A stretch of DNA of 43,663 nucleotides, taken from the IMG/VR virus record IMGVR_UViG_3300032668_000048, positions 1 through 43,663 of that record, one strand, 5' to 3'. Below are positions 1 to 7,364 of this stretch, one piece after another. The position numbers and the translations under genes were made by a program. Below the pieces are notes generated by a model, which was not told the origin of the DNA, did no database searches, and saw nothing but the letters and a program-made list of their open reading frames with translations. This stretch comes from a virus. Position 1 is the stretch's first letter. Every line of letters begins with the position of its first letter.

Positions 1-386
1 ATTAATCCTGCATAATCAGGTATCATATCAAGAGTAACTAAATCTTTAGGAACTACAAAATAAAAATAATTAGGTGTATAAAACCAAACATCTTGAACAC
101 CTTCTTTAAGATAGTTTTTAACACTTACTTTTTCATTAAATAATTTATGCTTAGGTTTTTTAAAATCTGCTAAAAAATCAGATTTGCTAATTTTAACTTC
201 ATATTCATAGATATAATCAGCTTTACTAATTGAGATAATATCCATTTCCTGCATTCCCATATGTGTAAAATGACTTGTAATTGGAGAATGTCCTTTTTCA
301 TAAAGATTCATCATTAAAGCCGCTTCTATATTTTTTGATTTGGAATTATCTCTTTTAATTTTATTAATACTACTTTTTCTACTCAA
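1..386 (-). CDS. PD-(D/E)XK nuclease-like protein (MmcB-like), truncated by window edge
   Basis: A continuous minus-strand frame runs from a TTG at 384-386 off the left end. It contains an Asp followed by E-Y-E-V-K-I-S (beta hairpin D...ExK), then 'DFLADFKKPKH' and later 'YFVVPKDLV' and 'IPDYAGLI'. This order matches the PD-(D/E)XK fold of MmcB or Holliday-resolvase-like proteins, which cut or repair DNA. The TTG start is chosen because the palindromic promoter 396-425 lies 10 nt upstream, mirroring the distance to the divergent GIY-YIG gene. An ATG at 312-314 is the alternative. The C-terminal part is outside the window. The family is likely, the exact activity is not known. Confidence 0.55.
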   Translation of the reverse strand, partial: MSRKSSINKIKRDNSKSKNIEAALMMNLYEKGHSPITSHFTHMGMQEMDIISISKADYIYEYEVKISKSDFLADFKKPKHKLFNEKVSVKNYLKEGVQDVWFYTPNYFYFVVPKDLVTLDMIPDYAGL

Positions 387-395
387 TTTGTAATT

Positions 396-425
396 GTTAT
401 TTTTTAATATATATTAAAAAATAAC
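396..425. promoter_or_regulatory. Perfect 30-bp palindrome, divergent TTTAATATATA promoter
   Basis: Two exactly complementary 15-nt arms centre on TTTAATATATA and place this motif on both strands. The plus start ATG 433 and minus start TTG 386 lie 7 and 9 nt away, so one element can serve both genes. It could also bind a dimeric regulator or be part of an RNA hairpin. Confidence 0.6.
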
Positions 426-432
426 AAATTGT

Positions 433-1206
433 ATGGTTAAAATATATACATTATCAAATCCATTAACTAATGAAATTAGATATATTGGTAAAACATCTCA
501 AAAATTAGAAAAAAGATTAGATAATCATTTATATAATAAATCTAAAACATATTGTAAATCATGGATTCAAAGTTTGATCAATAACAATTTAAAACCAAAA
601 ATAGAATTATTAGAAGAAGTTGAAGATTCTATGTGGGAAATATCAGAAATATATTGGATAGCTCAATTTAAACAATGGGGATTTAATTTAACAAATATAT
701 TAGAAGGTGGTAAAAATACCAAATATAAATATAATATAGATAAAATTTCAAAACAAAAAGAAAGAAAAAAACGTTCTATTGAATCTTATAAAAAATCAGC
801 AGAAACTAATCGAGGGAAAAAAAGAACTCAATTACAAATAGAAAGAATAAGACAAGGTAAAATAAAGTTCTATAAAGAACAGAAAGAAAATGGAATTTGT
901 TTATCAGAAAAACAATTAATTCATTTAAGAAAAATGATAGAAAATAATAAACATAGACCTTTAAATAATAAAGTAATTGAAAAATTACATGAAGGTAGAG
1001 ATTTATATTTTAAAAATAAAATAAAAACAATTAAAGAACCTAAAAGAAAAAAATGTGCTCTTATAGATGATAATGGTAATATTTTAGAAATTTTTAATAC
1101 CATTAGAGAAGCTGCCATTAAATTAGATCTTAATGAAACATCTATATCTAAAGTATGTAATGGACAAAGAAATCAAGTGTATAATAAAATATTTATACAT
1201 ATTTAA
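433..1206 (+). CDS. GIY-YIG homing endonuclease with C-terminal NUMOD1-like domain
   Basis: 257 aa. The N-terminus has 'IYTLSNP' and, after a short loop, 'IRYIGKT', the GIY-YIG nuclease pair with the following basic helix, then the conserved Glu region near residues 60-75. The middle (110-200) is very Lys-rich, as in T4 Seg proteins. The last 50 residues ('CALIDDNGNILEIFNTIREAA..') resemble a NUMOD1 DNA-binding module. It probably cuts a recognition site in related phages and spreads its own gene. It lies between unrelated genes behind a TTTAATATATA promoter, as do most homing genes here. Confidence 0.85.
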   Translation: MVKIYTLSNPLTNEIRYIGKTSQKLEKRLDNHLYNKSKTYCKSWIQSLINNNLKPKIELLEEVEDSMWEISEIYWIAQFKQWGFNLTNILEGGKNTKYKYNIDKISKQKERKKRSIESYKKSAETNRGKKRTQLQIERIRQGKIKFYKEQKENGICLSEKQLIHLRKMIENNKHRPLNNKVIEKLHEGRDLYFKNKIKTIKEPKRKKCALIDDNGNILEIFNTIREAAIKLDLNETSISKVCNGQRNQVYNKIFIHI

Positions 1207-1226
1207 AATAAAAAATAAAATAAAAA

Positions 1227-1895
1227 ATGAATCTAACTAAAGAAGAATTAAAAAAAATTTGTCCTAATTTAAAGGAGGACAAAGCAAGTATCATGACAGA
1301 TTTAATAAATAAAGTTTGTCCAAGATATAAAATAGACACCCCTAAGAGATTACAAGCATTTCTTGCACAAGTATTACATGAAAGTGGAGAATTTTCTATA
1401 AAATTAGAAAGTCTTTATTATACACACGCCCAAAGAATAGTTGATGTGTGGCCTTCAAGATTTAATCTAACTGGAAAAGACGGGAAATTAAATGCTAATG
1501 ATTATGTAAAAAATGAACAAAAATTAGCAAATACCGTTTATGCTAATAGAATGTCTAATGGAGATTTCACAAGTGGAGATGGTTATAGATATAGAGGTGG
1601 TGGATATTTACAATTAACAGGGAAAGAAAGTTATAGTGCCTATGCTAAATATTTAAATAAATCAATAGAAGAAACTGCCGATTTAGTTCATACCTCAGAT
1701 GAATATGCTTTAGATGCTGCTTGCTGGGAATATGCTATTAATAAAAAATTATTAGAATCATCAGATAATGGAGATTTTGTTAATATAACAAAAAAAATAA
1801 ATGGAGGTCTTATTGGACAAGATGATCGTGTTAAATATTATAATTTGTGTAAAAAATATTTAATTACAGATACTTCAAGTGATAATATTGCTTAA
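1227..1895 (+). CDS. GH19-family endolysin (chitinase-like lysozyme)
   Basis: 222 aa, the full length of a phage single-domain GH19 endolysin. 'FLAQVLHESGEF' carries the catalytic His51-Glu52 motif, and 'ANRMSNGD..DGYRYRGGGYLQLTG' is the characteristic GH19/COG3179 core. It should hydrolyse the peptidoglycan glycan strand at lysis. No signal peptide or membrane segment is visible, so export would need a holin. The next gene but one (2199-2348) is a one-TM protein and a possible holin, but that is only positional. An A-rich leader precedes the ATG. Confidence 0.85.
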   Translation: MNLTKEELKKICPNLKEDKASIMTDLINKVCPRYKIDTPKRLQAFLAQVLHESGEFSIKLESLYYTHAQRIVDVWPSRFNLTGKDGKLNANDYVKNEQKLANTVYANRMSNGDFTSGDGYRYRGGGYLQLTGKESYSAYAKYLNKSIEETADLVHTSDEYALDAACWEYAINKKLLESSDNGDFVNITKKINGGLIGQDDRVKYYNLCKKYLITDTSSDNIA

Positions 1896-1915
1896 TTAAA
1901 AATAATATATAGTGT

Positions 1916-2197
1916 ATGAAATATTTAAAATTATTTGATAATTATACAGAAGATAAAATCTTCTGTAAATATTGTGATGAAGTTCTTAAACCAGAAGATG
2001 AAAATAAAACTTGGAGAAAAATAGGAGATAATAAAGACAAACCTGTTTGTAAACAATGTATTGAAGATTACTACGAAAGAAGAGGAGAAATTCCCTTTTT
2101 AGAAAATAATCATTATAAATGTGAACTTTGTGATGAACTTATTACCGAAGGTAAATATTGCGAAGATTGTAAACAAATATATAATGACGAAGAATAG
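1916..2197 (+). CDS. Small double zinc-ribbon protein with capsid-targeting-like N-terminus
   Basis: 93 aa. Starts 'MKYLKLFDNYTE', like several other proteins in this window (see capsid-targeting finding). Two CxxC pairs (CKYC, CKQC) and a second set (CELC, CEDC) suggest two treble-clef or ribbon zinc sites. Function unknown. An AATATATAG motif lies 10-20 nt upstream. It ends in TAG, with an in-frame TAA about 11 codons on. Confidence 0.65.
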   Translation: MKYLKLFDNYTEDKIFCKYCDEVLKPEDENKTWRKIGDNKDKPVCKQCIEDYYERRGEIPFLENNHYKCELCDELITEGKYCEDCKQIYNDEE

Positions 2198-2198
2198 T

Positions 2199-2348
2199 AT
2201 GTGGAAATATTGGGCAAAAGCCATTGGGGATAAATCTGGAAAAGATAATAAAGAAGCAGACATGATAGCTATAATAAGAACAGGAATTATTTTAATATAT
2301 ATAATAACAAATATATTTATAGTCGCAGGAATTATTAGACATTGGTAA
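2199..2348 (+). CDS. One-TM small membrane protein
   Basis: 49 aa from ATG 2199, just after the TAG of the upstream gene. An earlier in-frame ATG (2184) would overlap that gene. A charged N-terminal half is followed by one hydrophobic segment of about 20 residues ending 'GIIRHW'. Size and position near the endolysin would suit a holin or a membrane-acting host-takeover peptide, but nothing specific supports either. Confidence 0.55.
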   Translation: MWKYWAKAIGDKSGKDNKEADMIAIIRTGIILIYIITNIFIVAGIIRHW

Positions 2349-2363
2349 AAATAAAAAAACTTT

Positions 2364-2387
2364 TTTGAAAAATTTTATATATATTTG
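2364..2387 (+). promoter_or_regulatory. TTG-N12-TATATTTG promoter
   Basis: TTG 2365-2367, 12 nt, then TATATTTG 2380-2387 followed by TATAAATAAA. It fixes the downstream start at ATG 2410, because an earlier in-frame ATG (2365) lies inside the promoter. Confidence 0.7.
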
Positions 2388-2409
2388 TATAAATAAAAAA
2401 ATAAAAAAC

Positions 2410-2613
2410 ATGAAATTAAAAGAAATAAAAGAAGCATTATGCTTCTTATCAGAAGAAGATATAAAAAGACACGGTGTTTGTAATTGTAATTTAATACATA
2501 TTAGAGAAGGTAATCATTTACCAGTTTTAAATATAGATTTTCTTGATGGACGTAAGTACTCAACAAGCAACGAAGATGAAATATTAGAAATAATAGCAAA
2601 TTTAAAAAATTAA
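2410..2613 (+). CDS. Small uncharacterised protein
   Basis: 67 aa (MKLKEIKEAL...). A short helix is followed by a Cys/His pair ('HGVCNCNLIHI') and a beta-rich part. The start was chosen downstream of the promoter. No family recognised. Transcribed from its own TATATTTG promoter, probably together with the short reading frame at 2626 and the tRNAs beyond. Confidence 0.6.
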   Translation: MKLKEIKEALCFLSEEDIKRHGVCNCNLIHIREGNHLPVLNIDFLDGRKYSTSNEDEILEIIANLKN

Positions 2614-2625
2614 AAAATAAAAAAC

Positions 2626-2682
2626 ATGACAACAATTAACCGCAGTAGTATTAGTAGTTTAAAACAACGAATAATTTCGTGA
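2626..2682 (+). CDS. 18-codon leader-type reading frame before tRNA array 1
   Basis: ATG...TGA encodes MTTINRSSISSLKQRIIS. It has an A-rich upstream region and is followed 22 nt later by a terminator-like hairpin, then tRNAs. The same layout (short frame, strong hairpin, tRNA array) recurs at 11833 and 33647, which supports it being real. It may be a leader peptide or part of a structured leader RNA. Confidence 0.4.
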   Translation: MTTINRSSISSLKQRIIS

Positions 2683-2704
2683 GCTAATATAGTCATGCAC
2701 CTAT

Positions 2705-2740
2705 AAAAACCTCGTGAGATTATTTCTTACGAGGTTTTTT
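2705..2740 (+). terminator. Rho-independent terminator or attenuator
   Basis: AAAAACCTCGT pairs with ACGAGGTTTTT across a 13-nt loop and ends in a T run. It lies between the short reading frame and tRNA-Arg, so the tRNAs need read-through or processing. Confidence 0.75.
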
Positions 2741-2749
2741 GTTATATAA

Positions 2750-2825
2750 GGTCTCATAGTTTAACTGGATAAAATACTTAGCTACGAACTAAGAGAAATG
2801 ATGGGTTCGAATCCCTCTGAGATCT
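2750..2825 (+). tRNA. tRNA-Arg(ACG)
   Basis: A 7-bp acceptor (GGTCTCA/TGAGATC), anticodon stem CTTAG/CTAAG with loop CTACGAA (anticodon ACG), and T-loop TTCGAAT. The outer T-stem pairs are weak. A34 would need deamination to inosine by host TadA. CCA is not encoded. Confidence 0.8.
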
Positions 2826-2836
2826 CAAATTATGGT

Positions 2837-2926
2837 AAAGAGGCAAATGTTGGTTTGTTGCGGCTTCCTGCTAAGAAGTTCCGTGTAAAAAGCGGCGAGG
2901 GTTCAATTCCTTTTTTTTCCTCTTTT
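2837..2926 (+). tRNA. tRNA-Ser(GCT), class II
   Basis: Acceptor AAAGAGG/CCTCTTT, anticodon stem GCTTC/GAAGT with loop CTGCTAA (anticodon GCT), and a long variable arm, as expected for Ser. The T-arm (TTCAATT loop) has a weak stem and a run of T after it. The gene looks somewhat degenerate. Confidence 0.6.
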
Positions 2927-2977
2927 AAATGTTCGATTCCTCCTTTATCTTTTTTCAAGAAGGAATCGAACATTTAA
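2925..2977 (+). repeat. 17-bp stem-loop between tRNA-Ser and HNH gene
   Basis: Arms 2925-2941 and 2961-2977 are exactly complementary, and the core includes GTTCGATTCC, which resembles a tRNA T-arm. The right arm runs into the TTTAATATATA promoter at 2973-2983. It may terminate the tRNA transcript or mask the HNH leader. Confidence 0.6.
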
Positions 2978-2983
2978 TATATA
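2973..2983 (+). promoter_or_regulatory. TTTAATATATA putative late promoter (HNH gene)
   Basis: The motif ends 10 nt before ATG 2994, the usual short distance for this class in the window. Confidence 0.5.
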
Positions 2984-2993
2984 AAAATAAAAA

Positions 2994-3707
2994 ATGAATA
3001 ACAAATTATATATTACAAAAATTTTAAGATATGCTAAAAAATTAAAAGCCATAAATTATTTAGGAGGAGAATGTTCAAAATGTCAAGAAAAAAATATATT
3101 TAAATTATGCTTTCATCATATAAACCCTGATAATAAAGAATTATATTTATTATCACAAAATATGGCTCATATTAAATGGGAAATTTTAAAAAAAGAATTA
3201 GATAAATGTATGGTTTTATGTCAAAATTGTCATAGAGAAGAGCATTATATTAATAATCATGGAGAAGATTTAAGAAGAATTAATAAAAAATTTTTTTTAG
3301 AATATAAAGGTATTTCTTGTGTAAAATGTGGTTATAATAAGTGTGAATCTTCTTTAACTTTTCATCATTTAAATCCTTCTATGAAAGATTTTAATATCAG
3401 TTCAATAAATAAGAGATTTGATTCTATTAAATCTATTAGTGAAAAAATAATAAACGAATTAGATAAATGTGAAGTTCAATGTTTTAATTGTCATATGTTA
3501 GAACATAGTGATATTGATTTTTTTGAAGAAAACAAAGAATTAATAATAAATAAGTCTTTAAATATTAAAGAAAAACAATCAAAAATTGATAGAAAATTAA
3601 TTTTTGATTTATATGATAATGGAATGATTATAACACATATTGCTAAAAAATTAAATGCTTCTAAAGGTACTATAAGCATGGCTATTAAAAATAGAGATCT
3701 ATATTAG
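2994..3707 (+). CDS. Tandem-HNH homing endonuclease with C-terminal helix-turn-helix
   Basis: 237 aa. Two similar HNH/zinc units: first CSKC...FHHINP...CQNCHREEH (about 27-85), second CVKC...FHHLNP...CFNCHMLEH (about 107-165). The last 40 residues ('LIFDLYDNGMIITHIAKKLNASKG..') form a resolvase-type HTH. It probably acts as a mobile homing nuclease. The duplicated catalytic unit is unusual but also appears at 30435. It ends in TAG, 20 nt before the next start. Confidence 0.8.
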   Translation: MNNKLYITKILRYAKKLKAINYLGGECSKCQEKNIFKLCFHHINPDNKELYLLSQNMAHIKWEILKKELDKCMVLCQNCHREEHYINNHGEDLRRINKKFFLEYKGISCVKCGYNKCESSLTFHHLNPSMKDFNISSINKRFDSIKSISEKIINELDKCEVQCFNCHMLEHSDIDFFEENKELIINKSLNIKEKQSKIDRKLIFDLYDNGMIITHIAKKLNASKGTISMAIKNRDLY

Positions 3708-3710
3708 AGA

Positions 3711-3721
3711 TTTAATATATA
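3711..3721 (+). promoter_or_regulatory. TTTAATATATA putative late promoter (ART-like gene)
   Basis: Ends 5 nt before ATG 3727, so the transcript would be nearly leaderless. Confidence 0.5.
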
Positions 3722-3726
3722 CGATT

Positions 3727-4332
3727 ATGAAATATATTAAATCTCTAAATAATTTTTTAAATGAAAGTGTGGAATTACCTCACTTTCCAAATTCTATAAC
3801 ACTATGGCATGGAGGTAATCTTGAAGATATAGATTATAATTTATCACACAAAACAGGTCGTTTTGAATATGGAGCTGGGTTATATCTGACAAGTGATTTA
3901 AACTTAGTATTAAATAAATATGCAAAAGGAAATAGAAAATTATATTTAGTAACAGTAGAAAAGGGAGTTGATGTAGATGATGCTTATATTGATTTTGAAA
4001 AAGTTAAAACATTTATAAATCATTATGTTAAAGTTTCTTTTAGAAAAGTATTTATTTCACAATTAGAGATTTTAGTAAAAGATGGTAAAGTACCAGCTTA
4101 TAGAATTAATAATATGATTATTAATAATAAAGCTATATCCGCATCAAAAACAAGTTTATTAAGAAAATTTTTAATTGATAATGGAGTTGATTATGAATAT
4201 ACTGATACTGCTTATATGGGTAAATTATTAGTTGTGTATAATATGAATAAAGTTAAAAATATAATAAGAATTAACCACAAAGATGTTCAAGCATGGAATA
4301 AGTTATTAGATGAGAAAAATTTTGAATTTTAA
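3727..4332 (+). CDS. Putative ADP-ribosyltransferase-fold protein with capsid-targeting-like N-terminus
   Basis: 201 aa. Residues 1-13 (MKYIKSLNNFLNE) look like a T4-type capsid-targeting peptide ending in an L-x-E cleavage motif. Then 'ITLWHGGNLED' (His28), 'GRFEYGAGLYLTSDLNLVLNKYA' and 'LYLVTVEKG' match the start of the H-Y-E ART fold (DUF3990-like): His for NAD binding, then the G-x-G-Y-L-T strand. The catalytic Glu is not clear. If packaged, it could be injected and modify host proteins, as T4 Alt does. Fold moderately supported, target unknown. Confidence 0.55.
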   Translation: MKYIKSLNNFLNESVELPHFPNSITLWHGGNLEDIDYNLSHKTGRFEYGAGLYLTSDLNLVLNKYAKGNRKLYLVTVEKGVDVDDAYIDFEKVKTFINHYVKVSFRKVFISQLEILVKDGKVPAYRINNMIINNKAISASKTSLLRKFLIDNGVDYEYTDTAYMGKLLVVYNMNKVKNIIRINHKDVQAWNKLLDEKNFEF

Positions 4333-4351
4333 AATTATTTTCGTATATTTG
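4329..4351 (+). promoter_or_regulatory. TTA-N12-TATATTTG promoter
   Basis: TATATTTG at 4344-4351 followed by TATAAATAAATAA. It overlaps the end of the preceding gene and drives 4369 onward. Confidence 0.65.
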
Positions 4352-4368
4352 TATAAATAAATAAAAAG

Positions 4369-4578
4369 ATGAAAAACAAAGATATTAATTGGGAAGAACA
4401 AAAAATTGAGGAAATAAAAAAGCGAAAGCGAAACCTCAAAAAAGTTATTGACCCATTCATAAAAAAACAGATTGTAAAAGACTTAAAACGTGAAAGACGT
4501 TCCGTAAAAAGGTCTGCCAAAAATTTCGCTAAACAAATTATTAAAGAAGAACTAGATAAATTTACAAACAATGACTAA
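4369..4578 (+). CDS. Small highly charged helical protein
   Basis: 69 aa with over 45 percent Lys/Arg/Glu/Asp ('KIEEIKKRKRNLKKVIDPF..'), predicted all-helical and possibly nucleic-acid binding. First gene of an operon with 4571 and the RNA ligase. Its last codons (..NND stop) overlap the next start by 8 nt (ATGACTAA). No family recognised. Confidence 0.65.
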   Translation: MKNKDINWEEQKIEEIKKRKRNLKKVIDPFIKKQIVKDLKRERRSVKRSAKNFAKQIIKEELDKFTNND

Positions 4579-4825
4579 AAAGTTTAAAGCATTAAAAGAT
4601 AACTTTATGCACCCCGTTACCCCCGTTAAAAAAGGTGATGTAATAGAAATCCGTGTTTATACAGCAAAAGGATTACCTGCGGGTGAAATAAAAATAGAAG
4701 ATGGACTTAATTTAAGTCAAAAAAACTTCTTCTTGAATGATAATTTCTATGAAAACTTTATTGAGTTTGATAAGTATAGAGAATTAGTAATTGATAAAAT
4801 ATTAGAAGATGAAAACATATCCTAA
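4571..4825 (+). CDS. Member of the 'REQ-INKIL' small-protein family
   Basis: 84 aa. An SH3-like beta-rich body ('PVKKGDVIEIRVYTAKG') ends in the shared tail 'KYRELVIDKILEDENIS', as in the array at 36637-40520. It overlaps the upstream gene by 8 nt and the RNA ligase by 17 nt, so it is probably translationally coupled. Function unknown. Confidence 0.65.
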   Translation: MTKKFKALKDNFMHPVTPVKKGDVIEIRVYTAKGLPAGEIKIEDGLNLSQKNFFLNDNFYENFIEFDKYRELVIDKILEDENIS

Positions 4826-5468
4826 AATGGATTATTGGAATAAAGGTAAATTTGGTGAATATTCTTATTCATTCATCAAGTATGATGGGAGTAATTTGCG
4901 TTTTTGTTGGAATAGAAAAAGAGGTTGGTATAAATTTGGTTCTCGTAATGTAATGATTGATGAAAATACTCCTATCTTAGGAGAAGGTGTAACTATATTC
5001 TTAAATACTTGGGCTGATGAATTAGAAAAAATATTTAAGAAAAAAGAATATAGAAATATAGATCAATTCATAGCATTTGGAGAATTTTATGGAGAAAACT
5101 CTTTTGCTGGACAACACGTAGAAACAGATGCAAAAAAAGTATCTATATTTGATATAGATCAATATAAAAAAGGATTTGTACCCCCAAGACAATTTATAGA
5201 AGATTTTGGACACTTAGATATACCTAAAGTAGTTTATCAAGGTGAATATACACAAGAAATGATTGATGATGTTAGAAATAATAAATTTGGTCTTAAAGAA
5301 GGTGTAGTTTCTAAAGGTGTATATAAATCAAAAGGAAAAGATGTAGTTTGGAGTTGTAAAATAAAGACAAACGAGTGGCTTCAAAAAGTTAAAATAAAAT
5401 TCGGAGAAAAATCTTTATTAGATGAAGTAAACGGAGATAGAGAATTATTTAACCTTATAAATAAATAA
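4809..5468 (+). CDS. RNA ligase (Rnl2/PF09414-like)
   Basis: 219 aa. Nucleotidyltransferase motif I is 'IKYDGSNLR' with adenylated Lys24, motif III 'FIAFGEFYGENSF', motif IV 'LKEGVVSKG', motif V 'SCKIKTNEWL'. It should use ATP to seal 5'-phosphate/3'-OH RNA ends, typically nicked tRNA anticodon loops. It is shorter than T4 Rnl2 and lacks an obvious C-terminal domain. KptA, P-loop kinases and interrupted tRNA-like genes lie in the same window, consistent with RNA repair or splicing. Confidence 0.8.
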   Translation: MKTYPKMDYWNKGKFGEYSYSFIKYDGSNLRFCWNRKRGWYKFGSRNVMIDENTPILGEGVTIFLNTWADELEKIFKKKEYRNIDQFIAFGEFYGENSFAGQHVETDAKKVSIFDIDQYKKGFVPPRQFIEDFGHLDIPKVVYQGEYTQEMIDDVRNNKFGLKEGVVSKGVYKSKGKDVVWSCKIKTNEWLQKVKIKFGEKSLLDEVNGDRELFNLINK

Positions 5469-5470
5469 TA

Positions 5471-6130
5471 ATGATTATAAAAGTTAATGATATAGAACTT
5501 ACTAATCAAGTTCTTATTGATGCTATGAAATGGAGTAATAATAGATCATCCATAGAAAAAGTATTAAGTGAATCCCCTAAATATACAATTCTTGATTGGA
5601 AAGATGTTGACCCTCTTAAAATAAAAGAGACACTACCTACTTTAGATGAAGATATATGTAGAGAGTATATACAAGATGTTAAACAAACTATAAATAATAC
5701 TGAAGTTTTATTTGAGTTTTATAAGCATTTAGAATATCCTGACCAAATTATGTTATGGGATGCCTTAGTGGATAATCGTATTATATCTCATGATTTTTAT
5801 ATGTCAAATACATACAAACAAAACTTTGATATTTTAATGAGGTTTACAAAGTTTTATTTACCTTTAGGTAAAATTAAACATACAAAAACAATCGTTAATT
5901 ATAATGGTAGTATGGAAGAATTAGTTGAGAATATAGGTGATTTATATTATGATTCATTATCTGAATTTTTACAATTATTAAGCCAAAAATTAGAAAAAGA
6001 TTCTATTAAAGATAGAGAAAGAAATAGAATAAAATTAGCCGATTATCTTAAATCTGCTAGTGAAAATATTAAAACCTCAGCATCAAATATAAATGATGCT
6101 TGGAAAATCTGTAAACCATTCATGAAATGA
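5471..6130 (+). CDS. Uncharacterised protein downstream of RNA ligase
   Basis: 219 aa, mostly helical and acidic, no motif recognised. It starts 2 nt after the ligase stop. Its TGA overlaps the ATG of the ligase remnant at 6127 (ATGA), so it sits between two ligase-related genes and may work with them. Confidence 0.65.
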   Translation: MIIKVNDIELTNQVLIDAMKWSNNRSSIEKVLSESPKYTILDWKDVDPLKIKETLPTLDEDICREYIQDVKQTINNTEVLFEFYKHLEYPDQIMLWDALVDNRIISHDFYMSNTYKQNFDILMRFTKFYLPLGKIKHTKTIVNYNGSMEELVENIGDLYYDSLSEFLQLLSQKLEKDSIKDRERNRIKLADYLKSASENIKTSASNINDAWKICKPFMK

Positions 6131-6273
6131 AAAATAAAACATTATCTCCTGAATACAGGAGAATACCACATTTTAACAAAGAGATTTCTCAAATGACCCA
6201 TGATGATATTCAATTGGAAACACCAATTGAATTTCCTTTTAGTGCCTACATATCTGAAAAAGTAGATGGATAA
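6127..6273 (+). pseudogene. 5' remnant of an RNA ligase, ending at the KxDG active-site motif
   Basis: 48 codons. The peptide '..EYRRIPHFNKEIS..' followed by '..FPFSAYISEKVDG' reads like the start of an Rnl2-type ligase up to motif I (K-x-D-G), then stops at TAA 6271. No continuation is found downstream, where a TTTAATATATA promoter and a homing gene follow. The homing gene probably inserted at the conserved motif and the rest of the ligase was lost. A functional 48-aa peptide is possible but less likely. Confidence 0.55.
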
Positions 6274-6280
6274 CACATAA

Positions 6281-6291
6281 TTTAATATATA
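6281..6291 (+). promoter_or_regulatory. TTTAATATATA putative late promoter (homing gene 6303)
   Basis: Located between the ligase remnant stop and ATG 6303, 11 nt before the start. Confidence 0.5.
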
Positions 6292-6302
6292 AAATAAAAA
6301 TT

Positions 6303-7364
6303 ATGGAATGTCCTTTTTGTAAAATAAACGCTATTAGTAATCATATTTACTTTTGTAAATTAAATACGGAAGAAAAGTCAAAAGATAAAATTAAATTTTT
6401 ATATCTTATACACAATAGACCTGATATATTTGAATATGAAAAAATATATAATTCTTATATAATTAATGAAATGTCATTACCTAAGATAAAAGAATTCTAT
6501 AATATAGATTTTAAGAGTATTCAATTTATGTTGAATTGGTATAATATACCAATCCGAAACCAAAAACAATCTTTTCAAATTTCTAATGATTCAAGACAAA
6601 ATACAAATATCAAAAAATACGGAGCAATAAACCCTTTATGTAAAGGAACAAAATCTTTTGATAAGAAAAATAATTCAGTTAAAGAAAAATATGGAGTAGA
6701 CAATGTTTTTCAAATAAAAGAAATAGTAGAAAGAATAAATAATGATGAATCCTGTTTAAAAAAACATGGTATGACTAGAAAAGAATTAATTAGAAATAAT
6801 TCTAAAAAGTTTTGGAACTCTTTAGATTTTAAAGAAAAAGAAGAATTAATAAAAACTATTAATTTAAAAAGAAATTCAACATTCAAAGAAAATTATGGTG
6901 GTCATCCAATGAAAAATATAATCTTTAAAAATAATTTTTATAAAAATATACAAAATAAGTATGGAGTTAATAACGTATTTCAATGTGATTTTGTTATTAA
7001 ACAAATAAAAGAAACAAAGATAGATAATAATCTAATTATTTCTGATGAATTTTTAGAACCTTTTTTTATCTATAAAAGGGATTGTATAAAATTAACAAAA
7101 AGAAATGTAAAAACATTATTAAAAAATTGGGATGGTTATGATTATTATGATGGTGAATATATTAAAGATAACTTTAATTTAAAATCTAATAATAGATTAT
7201 ATCCAACAATAGATCATAAAAAAAGTATATTTTACGGATTTATTAATAATATAAGCTCTGAAGAAATTTCTGACATAAATAATCTATGTTATACTAAAAA
7301 ATGTATAAATAGTAAAAAATGGTTAAAATGTGAAGAGGAGTTTAAAAAAACTAACTATAATTGA
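6303..7364 (+). CDS. Homing-endonuclease-like protein with 'KYG-x-x-N' repeats
   Basis: 353 aa. An N-terminal CPFC...HIYFC zinc finger, a helical HTH-like part, then several 'KYGVDNVFQ / NYGGHPM / KYGVNNVFQ' repeats typical of DUF7487-type phage nucleases. The C-terminus 'PTIDHKKSIFYGF..INNLCYTKKCINSKKW' looks like an HNH-type active site (Asp-His and a distal Asn). The last 10 nt overlap the convergent gene 7355-7867. Probably a mobile endonuclease. Confidence 0.65.
   Translation: MECPFCKINAISNHIYFCKLNTEEKSKDKIKFLYLIHNRPDIFEYEKIYNSYIINEMSLPKIKEFYNIDFKSIQFMLNWYNIPIRNQKQSFQISNDSRQNTNIKKYGAINPLCKGTKSFDKKNNSVKEKYGVDNVFQIKEIVERINNDESCLKKHGMTRKELIRNNSKKFWNSLDFKEKEELIKTINLKRNSTFKENYGGHPMKNIIFKNNFYKNIQNKYGVNNVFQCDFVIKQIKETKIDNNLIISDEFLEPFFIYKRDCIKLTKRNVKTLLKNWDGYDYYDGEYIKDNFNLKSNNRLYPTIDHKKSIFYGFINNISSEEISDINNLCYTKKCINSKKWLKCEEEFKKTNYN

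Noticed and set aside
2199-2348. Firm holin call for the one-TM protein
   Set aside because: Only position and one TM segment support it; no holin-specific feature is visible.
4335-4571. 78-aa hydrophobic frame on the minus strand
   Set aside because: Antisense to 4369-4578, whose promoter and overlap with the next gene are clear.
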